Shown piece by piece: positions 1 to 8,455 of a stretch of DNA of 64,000 nucleotides. Where the stretch lies: the NCBI RefSeq assembly GCF_030758345.1, contig NZ_JAVAMO010000003.1, forward strand, positions 62,001 through 126,000, written 5' to 3'. A model generated the notes under the pieces. It worked only from the letters and a program-made list of their open reading frames with translations. It made no database searches and was not told the origin of the DNA. The first letter of the stretch is position 1; each line of letters opens with the position of its first letter. Origin of the DNA: Ruegeria discodermiae (GTDB taxonomy: Bacteria; Pseudomonadota; Alphaproteobacteria; Rhodobacterales; Rhodobacteraceae). Both the position numbers and the translations under genes were made by a program.

Positions 1-126
1 GCATAAAGATAACGTAGCATTTGACTTCCCCTTGTCGTCCGAAATCTGGAACAAAGGGAGTACGTAAGAATGGTTAATATCTGGTCACCGAAGCGGGCGG
101 CGCAATAAACTGCAGCAGGCTGCACG

Positions 127-846
127 CTACATAACGATCAATCCCTGGCTCAACGCCTTTGCTATCGCATGGGTTGTATTGAGCGCCCCCAGCTTGAAGC
201 GCGCGCTCTCGATATAGACCCGCAGTGTATGCTCGGAGATCGACAGAGAATGGGCAACCTGCGCGCGGCTATACCCCAAGGCCAAGAAGGTCAGTGCGTC
301 CACCTCGCGCGGCGACAGGGCCCGCACCGGTTGCGGGCTGCGGTTTTCTTCGAAATCAAGTGCTTTGCGATTGAAGTAATGGGCAATCAGGATCAGGTCG
401 TGGCCATAGGTTTCCTTGAACTCCGACCATTCTTCATCGCTGCAATTGTGGTTGGCCGTGAACAGGGCGAACTGCCCGCTCGGCCCCCGTACAGGGATCG
501 AATACCCCTGGTTCCCGACGCCGTTTTTTAGCGCATCGGCCAAGAACACCCTGGCCGCTTTCCCGGACCAGTCGACAGCTTTCCAATCGACCGGGTGAAA
601 ACGCTGAAAGCAGCCGACAATGACCGGATCTACGCGCAGATACTCCTTGTCGATATAGCGTTGAATCCAATCCGCAGGATAGGTGCCGCACCCGTATTGT
701 TCCCCCGCGCTGTCCACCCAGTGATAGACGATGTGATCTATCTCCAGCGCATCACGCAGACCGATGGATACGGCCTGCAGCCCATCAAGCCCTTCAGTGG
801 CGTCCAACTCCTCCAAAATGGGGCTCAAATCGGCTTTCCTGTACAT
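127..846 (-). CDS. LuxR-family regulator with autoinducer-binding domain (LuxR solo)
   Basis: A 239-aa two-domain LuxR protein. Residues 20-160 fit the autoinducer-binding domain: W60, Y64, D73, P74 and W88 have the same spacing as TraR W57, Y61, D70, P71 and W85, the acyl-homoserine-lactone pocket. Residues 175-235 are a GerE helix-turn-helix, with E181, L185 and G191 at the conserved positions. Ligand-dependent transcriptional control is therefore likely. No luxI-type synthase is in the window, so locally it is a solo. Its start lies inside the upstream 69-aa gene (53-nt overlap), which implies translational coupling. It lies downstream of ccr on the same strand but is separated from it by a strong terminator. 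The target genes are unknown. Confidence 0.9.
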   Translation of the reverse strand: MYRKADLSPILEELDATEGLDGLQAVSIGLRDALEIDHIVYHWVDSAGEQYGCGTYPADWIQRYIDKEYLRVDPVIVGCFQRFHPVDWKAVDWSGKAARVFLADALKNGVGNQGYSIPVRGPSGQFALFTANHNCSDEEWSEFKETYGHDLILIAHYFNRKALDFEENRSPQPVRALSPREVDALTFLALGYSRAQVAHSLSISEHTLRVYIESARFKLGALNTTHAIAKALSQGLIVM

Positions 847-1003
847 CTACCCGTGTCTTAGGCTCGTCCTCAAGCTTGGCGATCTCGACGGCCGCAATCA
901 GCTGGGTGTCCCCCAGATGCTCGGCAAGGGTCTCCAGCCCGTTTGCCGATGCGAACGTCTTGAGATCCGCCAGCACATCAAGGATCCAATCGTTTCTTGC
1001 CAT
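794..1003 (-). CDS. Small conserved-looking protein overlapping the luxR start
   Basis: A 69-aa protein starting with ATG at 1003 behind a strong ribosome binding site (GGGGAG, about 8 nt upstream). It is predicted mostly helical (MARNDWILDVLADLKTFA onward) and soluble, with no signal peptide or membrane helix. Its last 53 nt overlap the start of the LuxR gene, so the pair is probably one transcript with coupled translation. I do not recognise a named family. The overlap suggests a partner or modulator of the LuxR protein, but that is inference. Confidence 0.7.
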   Translation of the reverse strand: MARNDWILDVLADLKTFASANGLETLAEHLGDTQLIAAVEIAKLEDEPKTRVDVQESRFEPHFGGVGRH

Positions 1004-1150
1004 TACACTCTCCCCTCAACCGTTAACGAAGTGTTAATTTCAACTATAGCATGTGTCGATTTTGTTAGGAAATTCGCTGCTTTCCACTCCCCAGAAATAG
1101 TGAGGGGAAGTTTTCTAAGTTATTGAAGTACATTTTCGCACCCGCTCCAC

Positions 1151-1187
1151 AAAAAAAGTCAGCGAATCATCCGTGTGATTCGCTGAC
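1151..1187 (-). terminator. Rho-independent terminator of ccr
   Basis: Read on the minus strand just after ccr, a perfect 12-bp stem (GTCAGCGAATCA at 1176-1187 paired with 1158-1169) closes a 6-nt loop and is followed by seven T (1157-1151). It ends the ccr transcript before the luxR pair. Confidence 0.93.
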
Positions 1188-1217
1188 CTTTGTAGTGGCG
1201 ATTGCCCTCGTGTCCGG

Positions 1218-2504
1218 TTAACGCCCGGCTTCCAGAACCTCTTCCAAGGTCCGCAGTCCGGTCTTGGGCGCTTGAACCAGAACCGACATGTTGCCAGGCT
1301 TGTGCTCGTTGCGCATCATCTTCATATGCGCCTCGGGCAGGTCGGCCCAAGTAAAGACCTCTGACATGCAGGGGTCAAGACGACGTTCCAGCATCAGCTT
1401 GTTGGCCGCTGCCGCCTGCTTGAGATGGGCGAAATGCGAGCCCTGCAGGCGTTTCTGGTGCATCCAGACATAGCGGACGTCAAAGGTCAGGTTGAAACCG
1501 GTGGTGCCGGCGCAGATCACGACCATGCCGCCCTTTTTGCAGACAAAGCTGGACACCGGGAAGGTCGCCTCGCCGGGATGTTCGAACACCATGTCGACAT
1601 TGTTGCCCTTGCCGGTGATATCCCAGATCGCCTTGCCGAATTTGCGCGCCTCTTTGAACCAGGTCGCATATTCGGGGCTGCCAACCTTCGGCAGCTGGCC
1701 CCAGCAGTTGAAATCCTTACGGTTCAGCACGCCCTTGGCGCCCAAGCCCATCACAAAGTCGCGCTTGTCCTCGTCCGAGATCACGCCGATTGCATTTGCA
1801 CCGGCAGTGTTGATCAGCTGGATCGCATAAGAGCCCAGACCACCCGACGCGCCCCAGACCAGAACGTTCTGGCCCGGCTTCAGGTCGTGAGGGTGGTGGC
1901 CAAACAGCATCCGATAGGCCGTGGCCAGCGTCAGCGTGTAACACGCCGCCTCTTCCCAGCTTAGGTGCTTGGGGCGGGGCATGAGCTGCTGCGCCTGCAC
2001 GCGGGTGAACTGGGCAAAGGAGCCGTCGGGGGTTTCATAGCCCCAAATGCGCTGGCTGGGCGAGAACATCGGATCGCCGCCGTTGCATTCTTCGTCGTCG
2101 CCATCGTCCTGATTGCAATGGATGACCACCTCGTCGCCGACCTTCCAGTTCTTCACCCGGTCGCCCACGTCCCAGACGATACCGGAGGCATCGGACCCCG
2201 CTATGTGATAAGGCTCGCCATGGCCGTCAAAAGGGCTGATCGGCTGACCCAGCGCGGCCCAGACACCATTGTAGTTGACGCCCGCCGCCATAACCAGCAC
2301 CAGCACGTCATGGCTGCCCAGTTCGGGCACGTCTACCACTTCCTGCTGCATGGCCGTATTGGGTTCGCCATGCCGCTCCTTGCGGATCGCCCAGGAATAC
2401 ATCTGCTTGGGGACATAGCCCATCGGAGGGATTTCCCCCATTTCATACAGGTCTTTTTCCGGCGCTTCGTAGGCCGCCGAGCCGTTGTTTGTGTCCAAAG
2501 CCAT
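1218..2504 (-). CDS. ccr: Crotonyl-CoA carboxylase/reductase
   Basis: A 428-aa medium-chain dehydrogenase/reductase. It reductively carboxylates crotonyl-CoA with CO2 and NADPH to (2S)-ethylmalonyl-CoA, the signature step of the ethylmalonyl-CoA pathway. Visible features are an N-terminal GroES-like catalytic domain, the NADPH-binding segment VWGASGGLGSYAIQL near residue 218, and the segment WGYETPDGSFAQF typical of Ccr rather than plain enoyl reductases. Length matches the family. ATG at 2504 follows AAAGGAGG. Neighbours agree: ecm lies 1.7 kb away, and mch, mcl2, phaA and phaB are in the same window. A strong terminator follows. Confidence 0.97.
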   Translation of the reverse strand: MALDTNNGSAAYEAPEKDLYEMGEIPPMGYVPKQMYSWAIRKERHGEPNTAMQQEVVDVPELGSHDVLVLVMAAGVNYNGVWAALGQPISPFDGHGEPYHIAGSDASGIVWDVGDRVKNWKVGDEVVIHCNQDDGDDEECNGGDPMFSPSQRIWGYETPDGSFAQFTRVQAQQLMPRPKHLSWEEAACYTLTLATAYRMLFGHHPHDLKPGQNVLVWGASGGLGSYAIQLINTAGANAIGVISDEDKRDFVMGLGAKGVLNRKDFNCWGQLPKVGSPEYATWFKEARKFGKAIWDITGKGNNVDMVFEHPGEATFPVSSFVCKKGGMVVICAGTTGFNLTFDVRYVWMHQKRLQGSHFAHLKQAAAANKLMLERRLDPCMSEVFTWADLPEAHMKMMRNEHKPGNMSVLVQAPKTGLRTLEEVLEAGR

Positions 2505-2610
2505 GCTGGCCTCCTTTGTTCGCCTTTGCCGCGATGCAGAATCGCGGGTTTAGCAAGGGATATGCACAGATACGCAACATTGCAACCAATTTTGGCCGGT
2601 ATTTGTAATT

Positions 2611-4020
2611 TTATGACCTTGCGGATGCAGCATTTTCTTCTGCAGTTGCAGAATCAAGCGGACCCGCCTCCAGACGGTCCGCTACAGAACAGGCGTAATA
2701 CGCCAGAAGATCGACACGATCACCTGACACACGATAACGCCCGCCATCGAATTTCAACATCCGACGATCCACCAATTGCTCCAGCGCGTCCTTTGCCTCG
2801 GTCGCGATATCTTCGTCCGGCAGAATAGCCGGCCCGCCCGCAAGAGCCGGGATGATGCGCCGGAATTCAGCCACCACATCCTCAAGGGTCATCTCGCCAT
2901 GTTTTTGCATCAGCCATGCGGCGAGTGGCACCGGCAGCACCGGCACAAGTGAACCGATCCGGCGCGACAGGTCCCGGGCCAGCGGAATTGTCAGGTCACG
3001 ATCCGACCTGGCCTTGAAACTGCCCAGCGAGACCGGCTCTCCGAAACTCACCGCCGCGAACCCAAAGCGGCGGAATCGACCCAGAATGCGCTGCCAGATC
3101 TGTTTCAGCACCCAGGCAAAGATAACTCCGATCCGCGCCCGAAAGCGCCGCTCATTGCGGCTGGCGGCAGCGGTCAGGATGGTATCTTCCAGCACCCGAT
3201 CATAGTTGATCGCGACCGGCACAAAGACCACGTCTCGGCCACTCTCTTCTGCGGCGTCGATCATGTACTTCAAAAGACCAAGCTTGGGTGGGCCCATTCC
3301 GCCGGTCAGGCTCAACCCGCCTTCGGGAAAGATCGCCTGGGTCACGCCCGCCTCAGTCGCATGTCGTACATAACAGGACAGAACCTTGCGATAGAGGTCA
3401 CTGCGCGATTTGCGCCGGATGAAATAGGCGCCCATGGCGCGGATCAGGCGGCTCAGCGGCCAGACCCGCGCCCACTCGCCCACCGCATAAGACAGCGCGG
3501 ACTGATCCGCGGCCAGATAGGTCACCAGCACATAATCCATGTTGCTGCGGTGGTTCATCACAAAAACAACCGTCGTATCTTCCGGGATAGCGCGCAGCGC
3601 GTCAGCATCCGCATAGGACAACCGGACCCGGAACAGCGCGTTGCTGATCAGCCGCGCGGCGCGGATCGCAAAAGAAAAATAGGCGAAAGCCGAAAAGGAC
3701 GGGACGATTTCGCGGGCATATTTCCGGGCGGTTTCCGATGCGACAGCCTCGGGGATGCCATGCTGATGCGCGTGGGCCTGTACCGCCCGCCCGACCTCGG
3801 GGTCGAAAATGATGCGTTGCATCATGTCGTGCCGCCGCATCAGCTTGAAAGGCTGGATCGGACGTGTCAGCTGCTGGTTCAGCCGCGCCACGGCCCGTTC
3901 AAGTCGGCGACGAAAGAACCACCTGACCGAGGGCAACATGACCTTGTCCAGAGCGGCCACAATGGCGAAGCCCAGAATCAGCAGCAACAGCCAGAGCGGC
4001 ATCTCGATGGTTTCAGTCAT
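2611..4020 (-). CDS. PlsC/PlsB-type acyltransferase, membrane-anchored
   Basis: A 469-aa acyltransferase. An N-terminal membrane helix lies at residues 8-24. The block-I motif NHRSNMDY (residues 156-163, the NHxxxxD-type His/Asp pair) and the block-III motif FPEGG near 233 mark a glycerolphosphate acyltransferase fold. It is much longer than normal PlsC (about 240 aa), with a C-terminal extension of about 150 residues of unknown role. Likely it acylates glycerol-3-phosphate or lyso-phosphatidate in the inner membrane; the exact acceptor cannot be read. It sits between ccr and ecm, divergent from ecm (148-bp gap) and co-directional with ccr. A second, standard plsC is at 31819-32553. Confidence 0.85.
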   Translation of the reverse strand: MTETIEMPLWLLLLILGFAIVAALDKVMLPSVRWFFRRRLERAVARLNQQLTRPIQPFKLMRRHDMMQRIIFDPEVGRAVQAHAHQHGIPEAVASETARKYAREIVPSFSAFAYFSFAIRAARLISNALFRVRLSYADADALRAIPEDTTVVFVMNHRSNMDYVLVTYLAADQSALSYAVGEWARVWPLSRLIRAMGAYFIRRKSRSDLYRKVLSCYVRHATEAGVTQAIFPEGGLSLTGGMGPPKLGLLKYMIDAAEESGRDVVFVPVAINYDRVLEDTILTAAASRNERRFRARIGVIFAWVLKQIWQRILGRFRRFGFAAVSFGEPVSLGSFKARSDRDLTIPLARDLSRRIGSLVPVLPVPLAAWLMQKHGEMTLEDVVAEFRRIIPALAGGPAILPDEDIATEAKDALEQLVDRRMLKFDGGRYRVSGDRVDLLAYYACSVADRLEAGPLDSATAEENAASARS

Positions 4021-4168
4021 GCCGCCAAACTGCCACCAAACGATATCCGCTACAATCTAACGATTTGCCGGGCTGCGCCGCAACGCAGCGAATTGACATT
4101 GACCGAAAATTGCGATCTACCCCAATCTCGTGAAACTTTATTGCCCTATCTGATCGCGAGGTCCCAAA

Positions 4169-6133
4169 ATGACGCAGCCGCAGAAAGACCGCCCCTGGCT
4201 CATTCGCACCTATGCCGGTCATTCCACCGCCAAGGCCTCGAATGCGCTGTATCGCAGCAACCTGTCCAAAGGCCAGACGGGCCTTTCGGTCGCCTTCGAC
4301 CTGCCGACACAAACCGGCTATGACAGCGACCATGTGCTGGCGCGCGGCGAGGTGGGCAAGGTTGGCGTCCCGGTTTGCCATCTGGGCGATATGCGCACGC
4401 TGTTCGATCAGATTCCACTGGAACAGATGAACACCTCGATGACGATCAACGCGACGGCGCCCTGGCTGCTGGCTCTTTATGTTGCCGTGGCCGAGGAACA
4501 GGGCGCAGATGTCTCAAAGCTGCAGGGCACGGTCCAAAACGATCTGATCAAGGAATATCTGAGCCGCGGCACCTATATCTGTCCGCCAAAACCGTCTCTG
4601 AAGATGATCGCCGACGTGGCCGAGTACTGTTACGAGAACGTGCCGAAATGGAACCCGATGAATGTGTGTTCCTATCATTTGCAAGAGGCCGGCGCGACGC
4701 CCGAGCAGGAACTGGCCTTTGCGTTGGCCACAGCGCAGGCGGTGCTGGACGAGTTGAAGCCGCGCGTTCCCGCCGAAGACTTTCCGGCTATGGTGGGTCG
4801 GATTTCCTTCTTCGTAAATGCCGGCATCCGCTTTGTCACCGAAATGTGCAAGATGCGGGCCTTTGTCGAACTGTGGGATGAAATTTGCGAAACGCGGTAT
4901 GGGGTCGCCGACCCTAAATTCCGCCGCTTCCGTTATGGCGTGCAGGTGAATTCGCTGGGGCTGACCGAGCAGCAGCCGGAAAACAACGTTTACCGCATCC
5001 TGATCGAAATGCTGGCGGTGACGCTTTCGAAAAAGGCGCGCGCCCGTGCGGTGCAACTGCCTGCCTGGAACGAGGCTCTGGGCCTGCCGCGCCCCTGGGA
5101 CCAGCAATGGTCGATGCGCATGCAGCAGATTCTGGCCTATGAGACCGATCTGTTGGAATATGGCGATCTTTTCGATGGCAACCCGGCGGTCGATGCCAAG
5201 GTTGCAGCGCTGAAGGACGGCGCGCGCGCCGAGTTGGACAATCTGGACGGCATGGGTGGCGCGGTTGCCTCGATCGAATACATGAAGTCCCGCCTGGTTG
5301 ATGCCAATGCCGAGCGTCTGAACCGGATCGAGCGCAACGAGACAATCGTCATCGGCGTGAACAAATGGACCGAGGGCGAGCCCTCGCCTCTGGAAACCGA
5401 GGATGGCGGCATCATGACCGTTGATCCGGCTGTGGAACAGGAACAGATCGCTCGCCTTGACGAGTGGCGCGGTGGCCGCGACAGCAATGCGGTGAAAGAA
5501 GCCCTGGCCGCATTGCGCGAGACCGCGCGGTCCGGCGGCAATATCATGGGACCCTCCATCCGGGCCGCCAAGGCAGGGGTCACCACCGGGGAATGGGCCG
5601 AAGAAATGCGTCAGGCTTTTGGCACCTATCGCGGCCCTACCGGCGTCTCGCGCTCGGTCTCGAACAAGACGGAAGGGCTCGAAGACCTCCGCAGCGAGGT
5701 GGATGCGGTCAGCGACAAGCTGGGGCGCCGGCTCAAGTTTCTGGTCGGCAAGCCGGGCCTTGACGGCCATTCCAACGGCGCCGAGCAGATCGCCTTCCGC
5801 GCCCGCGACTGCGGCATGGATATCTCCTATGACGGCATTCGCATGACACCCGAGGAAATCGTTGCCGCCGCGATCGAGGACGATGCCCATGTGGTCGGCC
5901 TGTCGATACTGTCCGGCAGCCACCTGCCGCTGGTCGAAGAGGTTATGCAGCGGATGCGGGACGAAGGGCTGGGGCACATTCCGGTCGTGGTGGGTGGCAT
6001 TATTCCCGACGAGGATGCTGAAAAACTCAAAGCTGTCGGTGTTGCCAAAATCTATACGCCGAAAGACTTCGAATTGAATTCGATTATGGCTGATATAGTC
6101 AGCTTAGCCGATCCAAATCAAATAGCGGCCTAG
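4169..6133 (+). CDS. ecm: Ethylmalonyl-CoA mutase, B12-dependent
   Basis: A 654-aa coenzyme-B12 mutase that converts (2R)-ethylmalonyl-CoA to methylsuccinyl-CoA. The N-terminal TIM-barrel domain carries the acyl-CoA mutase segments SVAFDLPTQTGYDSDH and TSMTINATAPW. The C-terminal cobalamin domain (about 525-650) has the base-off motif DGHSNG with D532, H534 and G537, where H534 is the lower cobalt ligand. It is shorter than methylmalonyl-CoA mutase (about 710 aa), which together with ccr next door favours Ecm. It is divergent from the acyltransferase and ends in a strong terminator at 6185-6217. A close paralogue role (Mcm) is possible but less likely. Confidence 0.95.
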   Translation: MTQPQKDRPWLIRTYAGHSTAKASNALYRSNLSKGQTGLSVAFDLPTQTGYDSDHVLARGEVGKVGVPVCHLGDMRTLFDQIPLEQMNTSMTINATAPWLLALYVAVAEEQGADVSKLQGTVQNDLIKEYLSRGTYICPPKPSLKMIADVAEYCYENVPKWNPMNVCSYHLQEAGATPEQELAFALATAQAVLDELKPRVPAEDFPAMVGRISFFVNAGIRFVTEMCKMRAFVELWDEICETRYGVADPKFRRFRYGVQVNSLGLTEQQPENNVYRILIEMLAVTLSKKARARAVQLPAWNEALGLPRPWDQQWSMRMQQILAYETDLLEYGDLFDGNPAVDAKVAALKDGARAELDNLDGMGGAVASIEYMKSRLVDANAERLNRIERNETIVIGVNKWTEGEPSPLETEDGGIMTVDPAVEQEQIARLDEWRGGRDSNAVKEALAALRETARSGGNIMGPSIRAAKAGVTTGEWAEEMRQAFGTYRGPTGVSRSVSNKTEGLEDLRSEVDAVSDKLGRRLKFLVGKPGLDGHSNGAEQIAFRARDCGMDISYDGIRMTPEEIVAAAIEDDAHVVGLSILSGSHLPLVEEVMQRMRDEGLGHIPVVVGGIIPDEDAEKLKAVGVAKIYTPKDFELNSIMADIVSLADPNQIAA

Positions 6134-6184
6134 ACTTTTTAGAATTTCCTTGAAAATGGCGCTGAACAACGTCATTGAAACCAC

Positions 6185-6217
6185 TAGTGTGGCGCTGTAG
6201 CGCCACGCTATTTTTTT
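6185..6217 (+). terminator. Rho-independent terminator after ecm, in front of the hns-like gene
   Basis: An 11-bp stem (one G-T wobble) pairs 6185-6195 with 6200-6210 around a TGTA loop, followed by seven T (6211-6217). It sits only about 10 nt upstream of the ribosome binding site of the next gene. Any hns-like transcript begun upstream would have to read through it. Confidence 0.92.
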
Positions 6218-6237
6218 GAGTTTCAAAGGAGACAGAA

Positions 6238-6555
6238 ATGGGGATGGATCTGAAAGCGATGTCACGCAAGGAATTGCTGAAATTGCAGTCCGACGTCGAA
6301 AAGGCGATCAAAACCGCCGAGCAAAAGGAAAGAAAAGACGCGTTGATCGCGGCCGAGAAAGCAGCGGCTGAATTCGGCTTCTCCTTGTCCGAACTTCAAA
6401 GTGATACCAGGAAATCAACCAAAGGTACCAAGGCCGTCGCCAAGTATCGCAACCCGGCCAACCCGGAACAGACCTGGACCGGGCGCGGTCGCAAGCCGCA
6501 ATGGATTCACGACGCCCTGACCTCAGGGGCCGATATATCCGATCTGGAAATCTGA
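6238..6555 (+). CDS. H-NS family nucleoid-associated protein (HvrA-like)
   Basis: A 105-aa H-NS/HvrA-type DNA-binding protein. The N-terminal half (residues 5-55) is a Lys/Glu/Ala-rich coiled coil for oligomerisation. The C-terminal half carries the H-NS DNA-binding core YRNPANPEQTWTGRGRKPQW, including the TWTGRGR-type minor-groove loop. ATG at 6238 follows AAAGGAGA. Family members silence AT-rich DNA; HvrA in Rhodobacter tunes photosynthesis genes. A terminator lies 20 nt upstream, so either a promoter overlaps the hairpin or expression depends on read-through. deoD follows after 17 nt and may be co-transcribed. Confidence 0.93.
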   Translation: MGMDLKAMSRKELLKLQSDVEKAIKTAEQKERKDALIAAEKAAAEFGFSLSELQSDTRKSTKGTKAVAKYRNPANPEQTWTGRGRKPQWIHDALTSGADISDLEI

Positions 6556-6572
6556 ATTAACAAAGTCTCACG

Positions 6573-7280
6573 ATGACAATTCACATCGGTGCAAAACCGG
6601 GCGAAATTGCCGAGACGGTTCTATTACCGGGCGATCCGCTGCGCGCGAAATGGGCGGCGGAAACGTTCCTGGATAATGTACGGCAAGTAAATGACGTACG
6701 TGGAATGCTGGGTTTTACCGGCGAATGGAACGGCCATTCCGTTACCATTCAGGGCAGCGGCATGGGAATGCCGTCGCTTTCCATTTACGTGAACGAGCTG
6801 ATCAGCACCTATGAGGCCAAGACCCTGATCCGGATCGGCTCCTGCGGCGCGATGCAGCAGGATGTGGGGTTGCGTGATGTGATCCTTGCGATGACGGCGT
6901 CAACACTCAGCACGCCGTCGCGGGGCATTTTCCGGGAGTTGAACTTTGCCCCCTGCGCGGATTGGAGCCTTCTCAAGGCAGCCACTGAAGCAGCGGAAGC
7001 AAAAGGCACCCCCACCCATGTCGGCGGCATCTATTCTTCGGACGTGTTCTATGACGAGCGCCCCGACCTGAATGATCAGATGGTGCGCCATGGCATCCTG
7101 GGCGTCGAGATGGAAGCGGCAGAACTCTACAATCTGGCGGCCCGGCACAAATGCCGTGCGCTGGCGGTTCTGACCGTGTCCGATCACCTGCTCACGGGTG
7201 AGGCCTTGCCTAGCGATCAGCGCCAGAGCAGTTTCGGCGACATGGTCGAGATCGCTCTAGAGGCCGCCTTCGCCTCATGA
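6573..7280 (+). CDS. deoD: Purine nucleoside phosphorylase, DeoD type
   Basis: A 235-aa hexameric-type purine nucleoside phosphorylase. It cleaves purine (deoxy)ribonucleosides with phosphate to base plus (deoxy)ribose-1-phosphate in the cytosol. The start [22 protein letters not shown] gives the phosphate-binding GDPLR motif; [12 protein letters not shown] and [10 protein letters not shown] are further family blocks; SDHLLTGE carries the catalytic Asp. Length is normal. The Shine-Dalgarno is weak, consistent with coupling to the H-NS-like gene 17 nt upstream. It is convergent with the DUF1989 gene, with a hairpin (7289-7309) over the shared ends. Confidence 0.96.
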   Translation: MTIHIGAKPGEIAETVLLPGDPLRAKWAAETFLDNVRQVNDVRGMLGFTGEWNGHSVTIQGSGMGMPSLSIYVNELISTYEAKTLIRIGSCGAMQQDVGLRDVILAMTASTLSTPSRGIFRELNFAPCADWSLLKAATEAAEAKGTPTHVGGIYSSDVFYDERPDLNDQMVRHGILGVEMEAAELYNLAARHKCRALAVLTVSDHLLTGEALPSDQRQSSFGDMVEIALEAAFAS

Positions 7281-7297
7281 ACAAATGTCAGGGCGGC

Positions 7298-8155
7298 TCA
7301 GCTGCCCTGACCCCAGCCATGTGACCGGTCATAGCCGTTGGGTTCCGGTGGGGACCAAGCCTCCAACACGCCTTCTGCAGGCGCATAGACCTCAACCAAC
7401 AGCGGATAACAGGCAGCGACATCCGAAGAATGTTCTGCCGAGCAATCCCCACCGGGGCAGGCGCTGAGCCCGCCCAGCAGATCAATCTCGGCAAAGAACT
7501 CCAGATGGTCCCCCGGGCGCACCGGCGAGGCTTTCATGAAGTACTGGCCGGTGTCGCGGGTGAACCCGGTGCACATGAAGACATTCAACACATCATGCAC
7601 ATATGGCTCGGCCTTTTCGGGCGAAACACCCAGGTGATCCGCAAGGGCGCGGGTCAGGTTGGAGTGGCAACAATGATGGTACTGCGTGCCCGCCAGCAGA
7701 TTGCCGGTATAAGGATCACAGCGCGTGCCGATCACGTCATGCACCGAGCCGCCAAAACTGTCGATGCCATACCAGCCCAGCGTATCTGACGCGATCGTGG
7801 CCATGGGCCGGAGATAGGGAAAGCTGCTCCACATGCGCTCGCCCGTGGTCAGATGCGTGCCATGCAGCGCGCGGGTCTTGCCGGAGTAGAAACGCTCGGA
7901 CAGATCTGACACGTTCCACAGGTTCAGATCGCCAACCTGCGGCCCCTCGACACTTGTGATGCGAAAGAAATGACCGGCTGGCACCTCGAAACAACCCGCG
8001 TCGCGCGGCGGAACCAGCGTTTCACTGACTTTCCGCGCGCCTTGCCGGGCTTGCGCGTAAAGCGCCAGATCCGGCGCTGGCAACGTATCATTCGGATAGC
8101 AGATCACCGGCGCTACGGCGCGGCGCGCATCGGCATCTTCTGGTGTTTTAGTCAT
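7298..8155 (-). CDS. DUF1989 (urea carboxylase-associated type) protein
   Basis: A 285-aa cytosolic protein of the DUF1989 family. Typical blocks are the central VEGPQVGDLNLWN, the HCCHSNL stretch and the Cys/His-rich region around DVLNVFMCTGF, suggesting a metal site. Family members sit near urea amidolyase or aminomethyltransferase genes and are thought to act in one-carbon or urea metabolism, but no reaction is settled. No such partner is visible here. Its Shine-Dalgarno GGGAGAGG lies in one arm of a strong hairpin (8161-8183), so translation may be structure-controlled. Confidence 0.85.
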   Translation of the reverse strand: MTKTPEDADARRAVAPVICYPNDTLPAPDLALYAQARQGARKVSETLVPPRDAGCFEVPAGHFFRITSVEGPQVGDLNLWNVSDLSERFYSGKTRALHGTHLTTGERMWSSFPYLRPMATIASDTLGWYGIDSFGGSVHDVIGTRCDPYTGNLLAGTQYHHCCHSNLTRALADHLGVSPEKAEPYVHDVLNVFMCTGFTRDTGQYFMKASPVRPGDHLEFFAEIDLLGGLSACPGGDCSAEHSSDVAACYPLLVEVYAPAEGVLEAWSPPEPNGYDRSHGWGQGS

Positions 8156-8160
8156 TTTGA

Positions 8161-8183
8161 GCCCTCTCCCATCGGGAAAGGGC
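8161..8183 (-). promoter_or_regulatory. Leader hairpin enclosing the DUF1989 ribosome binding site
   Basis: On the minus strand GCCCTTTCCC, loop GAT, then GGGAGAGGGC forms a 10-bp stem (one wobble). The 3' arm is the Shine-Dalgarno of the gene starting at 8155, five nt away. No T run follows, so it is not a terminator for the upstream 61-aa gene. Confidence 0.55.
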
Positions 8184-8208
8184 CAGACTGCGCCGCAAGA
8201 TGCAAGCC

Positions 8209-8394
8209 TTATTGCCTGAGGCAGGCTTTCGGTTCGTCCAACCCTTTCTGCTCAGCACCGCAGGCGCTGCACCGCCACAGGTCCTCGCTGCGATGCTCGC
8301 GCCAGCGGCAATCTCGGGTCAGGCTGGTCGTTCTGGACCTCCAGAAGAAATAGACAAAGACCGCAAGGCCGAGCAATAACAAGAGAACGGGCAT
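8209..8394 (-). CDS. Small single-pass membrane protein with CxxC
   Basis: A 61-aa protein with one N-terminal transmembrane helix (MPVLLLLLGLAVFVYFFW), then a basic, Trp-containing cytosolic tail with the pair C-S-A-C near residue 43 and two further Cys. The CxxC and flanking Trp suggest a small metal-binding or redox ribbon facing the cytosol. A purine-rich stretch precedes ATG at 8394. I do not recognise a named family. It lies 53 bp before the DUF1989 start on the same strand. Confidence 0.7.
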   Translation of the reverse strand: MPVLLLLLGLAVFVYFFWRSRTTSLTRDCRWREHRSEDLWRCSACGAEQKGLDEPKACLRQ

Positions 8395-8455
8395 TCCCGA
8401 TCTCTACTCTTCTACGGTTTGTAAGGCAAACCTGTGCGCCCGACAGAAAGCACAA

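Noticed and set aside
1-126. Search for a gene or tRNA at the left edge
   Set aside because: Only a 12-codon frame (ATG at 70) and a weak TGCAGC/GCTGCA dyad; no support.
4514-5977. 487-codon minus-strand frame opposite ecm
   Set aside because: Shadow of ecm; no start signal.
7289-7309. Hairpin between deoD and DUF1989 as a terminator
   Set aside because: 9-bp stem with one wobble and a 3-nt loop, overlapping the last DUF1989 codons, but no T run on either strand; not listed as a terminator.
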